A stretch of DNA of 64,000 nt from JAKACA01 sp963735115 (GTDB taxonomy: Bacteria > Actinomycetota > Acidimicrobiia > Acidimicrobiales > Bog-793): assembly GCA_963735115.1 (NCBI GenBank), contig CAVTJR010000003.1, positions 496,001 to 560,000 of the forward strand, read 5' to 3'. Positions 1-8,164 of the stretch are shown in pieces; the stretch's first letter is position 1, and each line of letters starts with the position of its first letter. The notes below the pieces were generated by a model. The model had not been told where the DNA came from. It did no database searches and was given only the letters and a program-made list of their open reading frames with translations. A program made the translations under genes and the position numbers.

Positions 1-196
1 GGTGGCCGCAGAGGGAGGATCGCTGCAAGTGCTCACCCAGACGCTTGCGAGCGCCGGCACCACGGGCCAAGGGGAGATCACCCCGCAGAATGTCATCTTC
101 GCATCCGTCGTGATCGTGACCTTGCCCATGATTCTCGTGTTCATCGCCGTACAGCCCAGTTTTGTCAGGGGCCTTACGGGTTCGGGGGTGGAGTGA
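1..196 (+). CDS. Carbohydrate ABC transporter permease, C-terminal fragment (MalG type)
   Basis: Only the last 64 or so residues are in the window; the gene starts upstream of base 1 and is read from base 2. The fragment has the typical end of a binding-protein-dependent sugar permease: a hydrophobic segment (ASVVIVTLPMILVFIAVQP) followed by a short tail ending in a GLTGSGVE-like sequence, which in MalG-type permeases is usually Gly-Ala-Val-Lys-Gly. It would be the inner-membrane channel of a sugar importer. Its position at the head of a sugar-catabolic gene group on the same strand suggests it imports the substrate of that pathway, which is an inference. The family call rests on a short piece. 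Confidence 0.72.
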   Translation, partial: VAAEGGSLQVLTQTLASAGTTGQGEITPQNVIFASVVIVTLPMILVFIAVQPSFVRGLTGSGVE

Positions 197-408
197 GTGA
201 CATCCCGCTGTCTTTCATCGAGATCGTCGACCTCGTGCGGTTGCGCCTCTTCCAGTGCCGCAGCGCGGCGCCCTCGGCAGCCAACTCGTGAACGGTCCCC
301 GACGGACCGCCAGCGGGATCACGGCGGACGGCTGCTTGGACTCTGTCCGCGACGGTGCGCGAGGCGATCTCGGCCACAGGCAAGGAGCGTGCAGCGAGGA
401 GACAGACG

Positions 409-1203
409 TTGTCTAACGGGTTGAGCAGGGGGTTCGCCGGCTCTTCGGCGGTGGTTACCGGCGCGGGCCGGGGGATCGGGACTGCCATCGCAAAGGGACT
501 AGCTCGCAACGGAGCGCATGTCGTACTCAACGGCCGGCATGCCGAGACGCTGGAGGCGGTACGTAATGAGATCGTCGCCGAGGGTGGCTCGGCCGACTAT
601 TGCGTCGGGGACGTGACCGACATGGCTCACCTCGAAGAGTTGATGGCGCTGGCAGCAGGCGTGGGTCTTCTCGAGATCCTCGTGAACAACGCCGGCATCG
701 CGGGCCCGACCGCCCCCTTGATCGACGTCACCCTGGCGGACTGGAACGAGACGATCGCTGTCAACCTGACAGGGGTCTTTCTCGCCTGCAAGGCAGCCTT
801 GCCCTACCTGCTCCGAGCCGAGCACGCCAAGATCGTCAACATCGGCTCAGTTACGGGGAAACAGCCGTTGCCGAACCGGACGCCCTATGCGGCGGCAAAG
901 ATGGGTGTAGTCGGCCTGACGCGGACGCTCGCGCACGAGGTAGGTCCGAGCGGAATCAGCGTGAACCTTGTATCTCCCTGGCTGGTCGAAGGTGACCGTC
1001 TCGGAGAGGTCCTGTCCTCCATGTCCAAACAGCGCGGGCTCACGCCAGACGAGCTTCGTGCCGAGATGACCGGAGGAACCGCCTTCAAGCGAACGGTCAC
1101 CGAGGCTGACGTCGTCGAGACGGTGTTGTTCCTCTGCTCGGCCGCCGCGAATAACCTCACCGGACAAGACATCAACGTCGCCGCGGGCGCGGTCATGTAC
1201 TAA
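409..1203 (+). CDS. SDR family NAD(P)-dependent oxidoreductase
   Basis: Classical short-chain dehydrogenase of 264 residues. Visible motifs are the cofactor glycine motif VTGAGRGIG near the N-terminus, NNAG (in LVNNAGIAGP), and the Ser and Tyr-x3-Lys catalytic residues in GSVTGKQ and PYAAAKMG. I chose the TTG at 409 because AGGAGA lies six bases upstream and the protein then starts just before the Rossmann fold. An upstream in-frame GTG at 355 would add 18 residues and has no good ribosome site. The family covers 3-oxoacyl-ACP reductases and many sugar or polyol dehydrogenases. The context, between a sugar permease and a Gfo/Idh oxidoreductase, favours a sugar or sugar-acid substrate. The 212 bases before it hold no gene I can support. 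Confidence 0.88.
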   Translation: MSNGLSRGFAGSSAVVTGAGRGIGTAIAKGLARNGAHVVLNGRHAETLEAVRNEIVAEGGSADYCVGDVTDMAHLEELMALAAGVGLLEILVNNAGIAGPTAPLIDVTLADWNETIAVNLTGVFLACKAALPYLLRAEHAKIVNIGSVTGKQPLPNRTPYAAAKMGVVGLTRTLAHEVGPSGISVNLVSPWLVEGDRLGEVLSSMSKQRGLTPDELRAEMTGGTAFKRTVTEADVVETVLFLCSAAANNLTGQDINVAAGAVMY

Positions 1204-1228
1204 TCTGCGCAAGGGCTGAAAGGTTTCA

Positions 1229-2515
1229 ATGGACGAGCGGGGAGGCACGCCTGTGGACCGTCTCTCGATAGGCCTCGTCGGCTGTGGGGGTATGGGTCGG
1301 AGGCATTTGCTTGCCTACAAGGCGCTCCACGACGTCGGCGCCTATGAGTTTGAGGTGTTGGCTGTCTGTGATCCGCGCCGCTCCGTCGCCGACGAGGCCG
1401 CCGACCTGGCGGGGGAGTTCTTCGGACGACGCCCTGCCGTCTTCTTCGACCACGCCGAGCTGATCGCGAGCCAGGCGGTCCGGGCACTCGACGTGGTAAC
1501 GGATCCTTCCGCCCACCACGTCGTGGCGGTTCCTGCGCTCAGGGCCGGCCTGCACGTCATCTGCGAGAAACCGCTCGGCATCACCGTTCGTGCTTGCCGG
1601 GAGATGGTCGATGCGGCGGCTGACTCCGGGACGGTGCTCGCGACGGCCGAGAACTACCGGCGTGACGGGCCCAACCGCCTGGCCCGCGCGGTGCTCGAAC
1701 AGGGGCTGCTGGGCGAGGTGCACCTCATGATCGAGACGCACGTCGGCGGTGACGACGCCGTCGTGATCAGCCCATGGCGCCACATTCGCGAGTCAGGTTC
1801 GATCGCGCTCGACATGGGCGTGCACTACACCGATATCTTCCGGTATTACTTGGGCGAGCTCGAGAGCGTCTCCGGCTCCGCCTTCGTCGCCGAGCCGTTG
1901 CGGGTTCTCGCAGCGGGCAGTTCTTCTCCGGTCGCCGGTATAGAGGAGGTCTCGCCCGGCCTCATCCGCGCGACCGGAGAGGATTCGCTCGTGGCTCTCT
2001 ACCGGACGACGTCTGGGGTTCCCATTCAACTTGCCTACGTGCCGTCCGGATCCGGTCGCCGGTGGAACCAGCGCAGCGTGCACGGCCGTCGAGGGTCGAT
2101 GTCGGTTCCGCAAGATCGCTCCGGCGGAGCGGTTGTTGTCGAGATTGCAGGCCGGACTCTCAGCGGCGGGGACCTGCGAGCAGAGCTCGGCGGCTTCAAT
2201 CTGGACCCGCTGGCGGCGTTGCTCTTCGGCTCGGTGGGAGCTGAATACGAGCTCTCCGCCGCCGCCGCCGACGCTGCCACCGTCGGCATCGAGCTCGACG
2301 ACTTCGCCCGTGCTGTCTCGGCTCACGGCCAAGCCGAGGTCGACGGACTCGGCGGCCTGTTGTCCGTCGCCGCAGCCTGGGCGGTGGCCGAATCCGATAC
2401 GCGCGGGGGACTCGTCCGCATCGCCGACGTCGCCGACGGAACCGTCAGTACGGCCCAGGATCCTGTGGACGCCGTCATCGGTCTCATGCCGAAAACGATT
2501 GGGGCGCCGGCATGA
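1229..2515 (+). CDS. Gfo/Idh/MocA family oxidoreductase
   Basis: A 428-residue NAD(P)-dependent oxidoreductase of the glucose-fructose oxidoreductase/inositol dehydrogenase family. The N-terminal Rossmann motif is GLVGCGGMGRRH. The conserved EKP motif (CEKPLG), which supplies the catalytic lysine, follows at about residues 112-117, and a C-terminal alpha/beta substrate domain begins around residue 140. GAAAGG lies six bases before the ATG. It probably oxidises or reduces a sugar, sugar acid or cyclitol in the cytoplasm; the exact substrate cannot be read from the sequence. It is followed by a VOC gene with an ATGA overlap, so the two are probably translationally coupled. A short palindrome (TGAAA-GG-TTTCA, 1217-1228) overlaps its ribosome site. 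Confidence 0.9.
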   Translation: MDERGGTPVDRLSIGLVGCGGMGRRHLLAYKALHDVGAYEFEVLAVCDPRRSVADEAADLAGEFFGRRPAVFFDHAELIASQAVRALDVVTDPSAHHVVAVPALRAGLHVICEKPLGITVRACREMVDAAADSGTVLATAENYRRDGPNRLARAVLEQGLLGEVHLMIETHVGGDDAVVISPWRHIRESGSIALDMGVHYTDIFRYYLGELESVSGSAFVAEPLRVLAAGSSSPVAGIEEVSPGLIRATGEDSLVALYRTTSGVPIQLAYVPSGSGRRWNQRSVHGRRGSMSVPQDRSGGAVVVEIAGRTLSGGDLRAELGGFNLDPLAALLFGSVGAEYELSAAAADAATVGIELDDFARAVSAHGQAEVDGLGGLLSVAAAWAVAESDTRGGLVRIADVADGTVSTAQDPVDAVIGLMPKTIGAPA

Positions 2516-3024
2516 CTGCGGAGGCTTCCGCCCTCCTTGCCGTGCCGTTCAAGCAGTGCGCCGTAGTCGTTCGCGATCTCGACGAGGCCGTGGCTCAATG
2601 GGTAGAGCAGCTCGGGATCGGACCCTGGACCGGCTACCGGCTCGAGCCGCCGATCCTCAAGGACATGCGGTACCACGGCGAAGACGTAGAGTTCTCCCTC
2701 CGACATGCACTCGCCTGGCAGGGCGAGCTCCAGTTCGAGCTCGTCCAGCCGCTCGACGGGCCAAGTATCTTCGCCGACCACCTCGGCGTTCACGGCGAGG
2801 GCTTGCATCACGTCGGAAAGTATGTGACGGATCACGCTGCAGCGGTTGCCGAGGCACAGGCAGCCGGCTTTCGGCTGCTCCAAAGTGCCAGAGGATTCGG
2901 AGCCGAAGGAGACGGCGCCTTCGCCTACTTCGAACCGCCGGGCGTCGGCGTGATCATCGAGCTCATCGAGGCTCCTCGTGTCCGGATCCAGCCGGAATTC
3001 GTTTACCCTCCCAACGGCGGTTGA
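2512..3024 (+). CDS. VOC family protein (glyoxalase/epimerase-like)
   Basis: A 170-residue vicinal-oxygen-chelate fold protein. Two beta-alpha-beta-beta-beta modules are recognisable: CAVVVRDLDEAVAQW near residue 16 and GLHHVGKYVTDHAAAV near residue 96, with possible metal ligands in ELVQPL and GLHHVG. The usual first-module histidine of methylmalonyl-CoA epimerase or glyoxalase I is replaced by Cys/Ala-like residues, so the metal site may be altered. The ATG overlaps the preceding stop (ATGA at 2512-2515), which indicates operon expression with the Gfo/Idh enzyme. An epimerase or lyase acting on a pathway intermediate is a reasonable guess, but no specific reaction is supported. Confidence 0.8.
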   Translation: MTAEASALLAVPFKQCAVVVRDLDEAVAQWVEQLGIGPWTGYRLEPPILKDMRYHGEDVEFSLRHALAWQGELQFELVQPLDGPSIFADHLGVHGEGLHHVGKYVTDHAAAVAEAQAAGFRLLQSARGFGAEGDGAFAYFEPPGVGVIIELIEAPRVRIQPEFVYPPNGG

Positions 3025-3079
3025 CGGAACCACTGCTGGACAGAGCGAAGCGGCTTCGGTCGGGAGGAGCAACCCAACC

Positions 3080-4213
3080 ATGCGAATTGATTCTGTGGAG
3101 GCCTTTCCTGCGGCCGACGCCTGCTATGTCCGAGTAATTGCCGACGACGGAACCTCCGGCATCGGCGAGTCGACCTATTTCGGTTGGCCGACGGCCGTGG
3201 CCGAGATAGTCCGCTCGTTCGGGGCCTATCTGACGGGCCGCGACCCTCTTGATGTCGAGCATCACTGGCTGGCTCTGTATCGGGCACTCAGCTTTCGGGG
3301 CATGGCGGTCACGGGAGCTATCAGCGCCCTCGACCAAGCGCTCTGGGATCTGAAGGGCAAGCATTTCGAGGTGCCTGTCTGGCAGCTTCTGGGCGGCCGG
3401 GCTCGCGACGCTGTGCGCGCGATGAGGGTGGTGGACACTGGTTCGCTCGAGCAGGTCGTCGAGAGCGCCCGCGCCGGCGTCGAGGAGGAGGGCTATACGG
3501 CGCTAAAAATCTTGCTTTTCCAGAATGAGCACCATGCGATGCGCCAGGCGGCCCGAATCGATGACCTTGTCACCAGGTTCGCCGCCATCCGGGAGACCGT
3601 GGGGTGGCATATCGATCTCGGGGTGGAACTTCATCGCAATATGACGGCCGCAGACGCCGAGCTCCTCTGCGGCGAGATTGCCCGTTTCCGCCCGCTCTTT
3701 GTCGAGGACCCGATTCCGCCCGACAGCGTCGCCGCCCTGCGCGCGTTTGCCGCCAAAGTGAACGTCCCGGTGGCGGCAGGCGAACGCAGCACGACGATCT
3801 GGGAGTTCGCCGAGTATCTGGAGCGGCCCGGAGTCGCATACGTCCGTCCCGACGTCGGCATCGCCGGCGGCATCACGCACGTGAGGAAGATCTGCGCTCT
3901 GGCGGAGTCCTTCCACGCCGGCATCCTCCCTCACGCCGTGCCATCTGGACCCGTTGCGGTGGCGGCACATGTCCAGCTCGGAATGTGTGTTCCGAACTGG
4001 GAACTGCAGGAGCATGTGCCGCAGACTGAAGCTCGTTGGACCGACATCGTGGACCACGTGATTGAAGTGCGAGACGGCTACCTGGTCGCACCGGAACGGG
4101 TGGGGATCGGTATCGAGCTGGATGTTGCCGGGCTCGCTCAGTATCCATCGGGCTCGAGAGACCTGTTCTCCCACCTGCCTCTCCGTGAGGACGGTTCCGT
4201 GGCAATTCGATGA
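3080..4213 (+). CDS. Enolase-superfamily sugar acid dehydratase (galactonate dehydratase-like)
   Basis: A 377-residue mandelate racemase/muconate lactonizing enzyme-type protein. The ATG at 3080 is preceded by GGGAGGAG nine bases away and starts exactly at the capping domain (MRIDSVEAFP). Catalytic positions match the pattern I recall for D-galactonate dehydratase: metal ligands E183, E209 (VEDP) and E235 (GERS), with H185 as general acid and the D258/H285 dyad (RPDVG and PHAVPSG). The first ligand is Glu rather than the usual Asp. These enzymes dehydrate aldonic acids to 2-keto-3-deoxy acids. The neighbours are oxidoreductases and a D-2-hydroxyacid dehydrogenase. Substrate (galactonate, xylonate, arabinonate or another) is not determined. 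Confidence 0.87.
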   Translation: MRIDSVEAFPAADACYVRVIADDGTSGIGESTYFGWPTAVAEIVRSFGAYLTGRDPLDVEHHWLALYRALSFRGMAVTGAISALDQALWDLKGKHFEVPVWQLLGGRARDAVRAMRVVDTGSLEQVVESARAGVEEEGYTALKILLFQNEHHAMRQAARIDDLVTRFAAIRETVGWHIDLGVELHRNMTAADAELLCGEIARFRPLFVEDPIPPDSVAALRAFAAKVNVPVAAGERSTTIWEFAEYLERPGVAYVRPDVGIAGGITHVRKICALAESFHAGILPHAVPSGPVAVAAHVQLGMCVPNWELQEHVPQTEARWTDIVDHVIEVRDGYLVAPERVGIGIELDVAGLAQYPSGSRDLFSHLPLREDGSVAIR

Positions 4214-5328
4214 GCGCGCACGACCCTCGTGAAGACCGACGCAAACAGGTCGGACTCGCCTGTAACGAAGACGTACGTCGGGTGTACATCGATCCAGCCG
4301 ACATTGCCCGCTTGCAGGCGGTTGCGGACTTCTCCTACCGAGCGTTCAGTGGCGTCTCCGATCTGTTGGTCGCCGCCGCTCGCGACCCCGATGCCGAGGC
4401 CGAGCTGGCCGAGTTCGCCGCCACCCTCGACGCGCTCGTGGTCTGCCACGGTGCGCCGCTCGTCAGCTCTGACGTTCTCGACCAAGCCCCTTCACTCTCA
4501 CTTGTGGGCGAGCTCGAGGGCGACAGATTCGGCCTCAGGCTCGACGTTTCGGCCGCGCAACGCCGGGGGGTACGCGTCGTCGACACGTCAAACGGTTCGT
4601 CCTGGCCCACCGCAGAGTGGGCGCTCGGCTTGGCGCTCGTCGGGTTGCGGAATGCCGGAGCTCTCTTTCGCCGGATCATTAACCACGAGCCGAGCTTCGT
4701 TCTGTCAAATCTGAGGTCGGGGCCGGGCTTCGACCGGGCTGAGCTCAGGCACAAGCGCATCGGCATGATCGGCTTCGGCCATGTGGCGCGCTGCCTTGTC
4801 GATCTGCTGCGGCCCTTCGAGGTAGATGTCCGGGCGTTCGACCCCTTCGTATCGAGGGAGTTGGCCGAAGCGTATGACGTTGGGTTCGCCACCCTCGACA
4901 GTGTCCTCTCGGCCGACGTTGTGTTCGTGCTCGTGCCCCACACCCCCACAACCGAAGGGATGCTCGGTGCGGCCGAGCTCGACCTACTTCGCCCGGGAAG
5001 TGTCTTCGTGAATGTGTCTCGAGGCAAAGTGGTCGACACAACGGCGCTCATTGCCCGGCTGGAGCGGGGCGACGTCGTCGCCTGTCTCGACGTCTTCGAT
5101 CCCGAGCCTATGCCGCTCGACTCGCCGGTAGCCGACATGTCGAACGTCTTCCTCTCGCCGCACGTCGCCGGCGTGACCGAGGAGAGCCGCCGCCGCTTCT
5201 TCTCGCTCATGGTTGACGACTGTCTGCGTCACTTTGCAGGTATCGAGCCGTGGTTCGAGCTCACACCCGAGCTTGTCCGGCTGCGCACCTCGCCACGATC
5301 CCGCGGCGCGCAGTCGTCTAGCCCGTAG
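4210..5328 (+). CDS. D-2-hydroxyacid dehydrogenase (phosphoglycerate dehydrogenase-like)
   Basis: A 372-residue D-isomer-specific 2-hydroxyacid dehydrogenase. The NAD-binding segment is IGMIGFGHVARCLVDLL, followed by the acidic FDP at the end of the second strand. The family signature VNVSRGKVVD holds the substrate-binding arginine, and SPHVAG holds the catalytic histidine. Its start codon overlaps the enolase stop (ATGA at 4210-4213), so it is in the same operon. It would interconvert a 2-keto acid and a 2-hydroxy acid, for example glyoxylate/glycolate or a keto-deoxy acid; which one cannot be told. It is the last gene of the plus-strand run and converges on the amidohydrolase after 72 bases. 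Confidence 0.9.
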   Translation: MSAHDPREDRRKQVGLACNEDVRRVYIDPADIARLQAVADFSYRAFSGVSDLLVAAARDPDAEAELAEFAATLDALVVCHGAPLVSSDVLDQAPSLSLVGELEGDRFGLRLDVSAAQRRGVRVVDTSNGSSWPTAEWALGLALVGLRNAGALFRRIINHEPSFVLSNLRSGPGFDRAELRHKRIGMIGFGHVARCLVDLLRPFEVDVRAFDPFVSRELAEAYDVGFATLDSVLSADVVFVLVPHTPTTEGMLGAAELDLLRPGSVFVNVSRGKVVDTTALIARLERGDVVACLDVFDPEPMPLDSPVADMSNVFLSPHVAGVTEESRRRFFSLMVDDCLRHFAGIEPWFELTPELVRLRTSPRSRGAQSSSP

Positions 5329-5400
5329 ACGGGTCCGCACCCCGCCCGCCGTCGCGGGCACCTGCCAGTCGGTCGTCTTCTGGCGGGTCGGACGACCCAG

Positions 5401-6285
5401 TCAGCCAGCCGCTTGCCCCGTCGTGAGTATGCCGCGCAGGGTGTCGCCGAGAACGAGACCGAGATCATCTCCGGTGAGGAACTGACAGTGCGAGCGCACA
5501 ACCTCCAGGGACTGCCGAAATGTGCAGTACCGCTTGGAGGCGGGGAAATCCGAACCCCAGCAGAGTCGACCGGGTCCATAGGCGTCGAAGATGCGGGCAA
5601 GGACGGCTACTGCATCCGCCCAGGGATAGTCCCAATTCAACTCAGCCGAATAATGGAATCCCGCCACCTTGACGTAGATGTTCGAAATAGCTGCCGAGGC
5701 GAGCACCTGCCGCAGGCCGGCGGAGTCCGGGCCCTCAGCGGCTCGCACGCCCGCAAGGCTCTGGCAAAGCACCGGGACGCTCGGGTGCCGGCGAGCGAGC
5801 ACCGAAAGGTCAGCATGCCAGTCGGGACCCGCTCCCAGGCTGACCATGAAACGGCGCTCGGCTGCAAGTCCGAACAAGGCGTCTGCGTCGTCACTCAGGA
5901 GCCATCCGTCGTTGCAGTCACCGAGGTAATGGGCGAAGCCGGCAAGCTCGTAGCGGTCGTCGAGAGCGCGCAACCGGTCGGCGCTGCCCGGCAGGTGATA
6001 GGTGGTGTGCCACGTGCAATCGAGATCAGCCAGGACGTGTAGCCGATCGGGATGGCGCTCTCGGGCGAAGGCAACGTAGTCGAGGTTGTCCGCATTGCTC
6101 TCGATCGACGCGCATAGGACGGTTGCCTGTTCGACACCGTTCGTGTCCATCTCGAACAGGAGCTGATCGACCGTTCCTCGGGAATCCTCGTCCGGGACGA
6201 GCGGTGAGTAGGGCCATCGCCGCCAGGCATGGCAGTGGCTGTCGAGGATCGTGCCCCCGACGTCACGAAAGCCGTCCATCCGCAC
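5401..6285 (-). CDS. Amidohydrolase family TIM-barrel protein (lactonase-like)
   Basis: A 294-residue protein of the amidohydrolase-2 family. It begins with the metal motif DSHCHAW (about residues 16-22) and ends with the conserved CWGSDFP strand, in which the Asp is a typical metal ligand or catalytic base. This family contains L-fuconolactonase, 2-pyrone-4,6-dicarboxylate lactonase and related decarboxylases. In a sugar-acid cluster that holds a dehydrogenase and a dehydratase, hydrolysis of an aldonolactone would fit well, but that is inference. It lies 18 bases downstream of lacI on the same strand, so the two are probably cotranscribed. Either ATG (6285 or 6279) could be used. Confidence 0.82.
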   Translation of the reverse strand: MRMDGFRDVGGTILDSHCHAWRRWPYSPLVPDEDSRGTVDQLLFEMDTNGVEQATVLCASIESNADNLDYVAFARERHPDRLHVLADLDCTWHTTYHLPGSADRLRALDDRYELAGFAHYLGDCNDGWLLSDDADALFGLAAERRFMVSLGAGPDWHADLSVLARRHPSVPVLCQSLAGVRAAEGPDSAGLRQVLASAAISNIYVKVAGFHYSAELNWDYPWADAVAVLARIFDAYGPGRLCWGSDFPASKRYCTFRQSLEVVRSHCQFLTGDDLGLVLGDTLRGILTTGQAAG

Positions 6286-6303
6286 ATGCCAGAATTTAGC
6301 TGG

Positions 6304-7425
6304 TCAATCGCCGACGGGGCTGTATCGTTTCAATCGCGACCGCGCGGTCGTGGACTGACGCGCCACAAGTTCGGGCTCGAAGTGGATATCCCGGTGCTGA
6401 TGGTCCGGGTTGACTGTCTCGTCGATGAGAAGCTGAGCGGCCGCCCGACCGAGTTCGTACTTCGGTTGGCGGATCGAGGTGAGTGCCGGCGAGAGCATGG
6501 CCGCGAAATCGGCGTCGTCGTATCCGACGACGCTCACGTCCCGGGGCACCCGCACGCGGTGTTGGGCCAACACCCGCAGGACGGTGAAAGCGACCTGGTC
6601 GTTCAAGCTGACGATGCCGGTAGGCCTGTCGGGAATAGCCAGGAACTTTTCTACGATTGCCTCAGCCTGCTCGAAGGCGGTGACCGGGTCGATCGTGTAC
6701 TCGCTGATGCTGTCGTCGACATCAAGGCCGGCTCGCCGGGCTGCCCGACGTAGCCCACGGCGCCGTTCCGAGCATTGCGATAGATGGAGCGGTCCATTGA
6801 TGAAGACGATGTGACGGTGGCCCAGGTCGAACAGGTGCCTCCCGGCCAGCTCGCCGCCGCGCGCATGATCAACCGAAACAGAGCAAAATTCACCGTCAGT
6901 GCTCTTCCTGTCCAACAGCACGGCCGCCGTACCTCGATCTCGCAGCGTCTGGAGATGGCGAATGCTGCGGCTTGCCGGCGTGATCACGATGCCTTGGACT
7001 CGCTGCTCCTCGAGCAGGCGGAGGTAGCGGGCCTCGCGATCATGGGAACCGTCGGTGGAGCACACCACCACGGCGCAGCCCTGCTCGTGAACCGAGTCCT
7101 CGACGCCCCGTATGGAACCCGTCGAGAACGGGTCCGAGGCATCGAGCACAACTGCCCCAAAGCAGCGGCTGTGACCACCCCTCATCTGATGAGCGGCTGA
7201 GCTCCGTACGAACCCGAGCCGTTCGATCACCTCGCGGACTCTGGCAAGGGTCTCAGGCGCCACGCGGTCTGGCCGGTTCAGCACGTTGGAGGCGGTGCCG
7301 AGTCCCACCCCTGCTTGTTCGGCCACGTCGCGGATCGTCACGCGAGCGAGCGCGTTGCGCCGATCGCCGCCGCCGTTCAAGGAAGCGGATGGCGACTTCG
7401 GAGTGTACTTGCTGCGCTGCGCCAA
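6304..7425 (-). CDS. LacI family transcriptional regulator
   Basis: A 373-residue sugar-responsive repressor. The helix-turn-helix is in ARVTIRDVAEQAGVGLGTAS (residues 27-46), followed by the hinge-region NVLN and the periplasmic-binding-protein-like effector domain (GAVVLDASDPF, GIVSLND, SVVGYDDADFA). The reading frame starts at a TTG with AAGGAG four bases upstream, a slightly short spacing. The 26 residues before the HTH are unusual for LacI proteins, so a later start is possible. It precedes the amidohydrolase gene. A palindrome lies 53-69 bases upstream, but its sequence lacks the central CG typical of LacI operators and matches the iclR promoter palindrome instead. Confidence 0.92.
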   Translation of the reverse strand: MAQRSKYTPKSPSASLNGGGDRRNALARVTIRDVAEQAGVGLGTASNVLNRPDRVAPETLARVREVIERLGFVRSSAAHQMRGGHSRCFGAVVLDASDPFSTGSIRGVEDSVHEQGCAVVVCSTDGSHDREARYLRLLEEQRVQGIVITPASRSIRHLQTLRDRGTAAVLLDRKSTDGEFCSVSVDHARGGELAGRHLFDLGHRHIVFINGPLHLSQCSERRRGLRRAARRAGLDVDDSISEYTIDPVTAFEQAEAIVEKFLAIPDRPTGIVSLNDQVAFTVLRVLAQHRVRVPRDVSVVGYDDADFAAMLSPALTSIRQPKYELGRAAAQLLIDETVNPDHQHRDIHFEPELVARQSTTARSRLKRYSPVGD

Positions 7426-7477
7426 CGGTCTCCTTGCACGGACCTAGGCGTGTCACCCAGGGAGTACCTGACGGTTA

Positions 7478-7494
7478 CTGAAACCTGATTTCAG
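7478..7494. promoter_or_regulatory. Palindromic operator candidate upstream of lacI
   Basis: CTGAAACCTGATTTCAG is a perfect inverted repeat with six-base arms around five bases. Its core TGAAA-N5-TTTCA (7479-7493) is the same arrangement as the site at 12161-12175 in front of iclR. A second overlapping palindrome, CCTGA-TT-TCAGG, is at 7484-7495. It sits between the VOC gene end (7628) and the lacI start (7425), so it could act on lacI transcription. Binding by the IclR protein is inferred. Confidence 0.5.
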
Positions 7495-7627
7495 GATAGC
7501 GCGACGGGCTGCGTCGCCGGCCCTCCCTCTGGCAGTCGTCACGCGCCGACGGGCGGTTCGAGTTCGTCGAGGGCTTGCGGCCTGACGCCCGTGCGAGCGA
7601 CCTCCCATTGCGGAGACGCCCCTTTGG

Positions 7628-8116
7628 TCAGGCCAGACCGAGGCTCACCATCCGCTCGAGAGATGGCTGGAGGAGTTCGAGGGTGATTCCGTCGGGATCG
7701 TGGAAATAGCAGGCGAAACCCCCTGCATTGGCGCCTTCTGTGATGTTGACGGGGGGGTTCCGAAAGGTGACGCCCGCTTCGGTCATGCGGGCATACCGCG
7801 AGTGGATATCGGTCACCATGAGCGCAAGGTGGGCGCAGCCGACGTCGTTGGTGGGCAGGTCGGCGCGCCGGTCTCCTCTTGGTGTGACGTACTCCACCAG
7901 TTCCAGCATGTGCGTCGAGCGTGCCGGTAGCACGCCGGGAACCACGAGTTGGGCCACTTCGAGCACCGCTCCGGGAAAGCCGACCAGGGTCTGGGTATAG
8001 GCGTTGTCCTGCCGCTGGCGATGCACGAGCTCGAGGCCTAGCAGGCGCGTGTACCAGTCGATCGAGCGGTCGATGTCGCTCACGGTGAACGAGAAGTGGA
8101 AGACATCCGCTATCAC
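7628..8116 (-). CDS. VOC family protein (glyoxalase-like)
   Basis: A 162-residue vicinal-oxygen-chelate protein with an intact-looking metal site: His in VFHFSFTVSD near residue 7, Glu in HMLELVEY, His in CAHLALMVTD, and Glu in DPDGITLELLQP. This pattern is that of glyoxalase I-like lyases and extradiol-dioxygenase-like enzymes. It lies 48 bases after the E2 gene and is probably the last gene of the iclR-E1-E2 operon. A role in handling a 2-oxoaldehyde or CoA-ester by-product is possible but unproven. It is not closely similar to the other VOC protein at 2512-3024. Confidence 0.85.
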   Translation of the reverse strand: MIADVFHFSFTVSDIDRSIDWYTRLLGLELVHRQRQDNAYTQTLVGFPGAVLEVAQLVVPGVLPARSTHMLELVEYVTPRGDRRADLPTNDVGCAHLALMVTDIHSRYARMTEAGVTFRNPPVNITEGANAGGFACYFHDPDGITLELLQPSLERMVSLGLA

Positions 8117-8164
8117 GGTTTTCCTTTCCAGCAGACGCCGGCGCCTTCGGCGCGGGGGAGCTTG

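Noticed and set aside
197..424. Open frame directly after the permease
   Set aside because: Arg/Ser-rich composition without domain features; it overlaps the region before the SDR ribosome site and looks like non-coding frame in GC-rich DNA.
5385..5398. GGGTCG-GA-CGACCC inverted repeat between convergent genes
   Set aside because: Two-base loop and no T-tract; too weak to call as a terminator.
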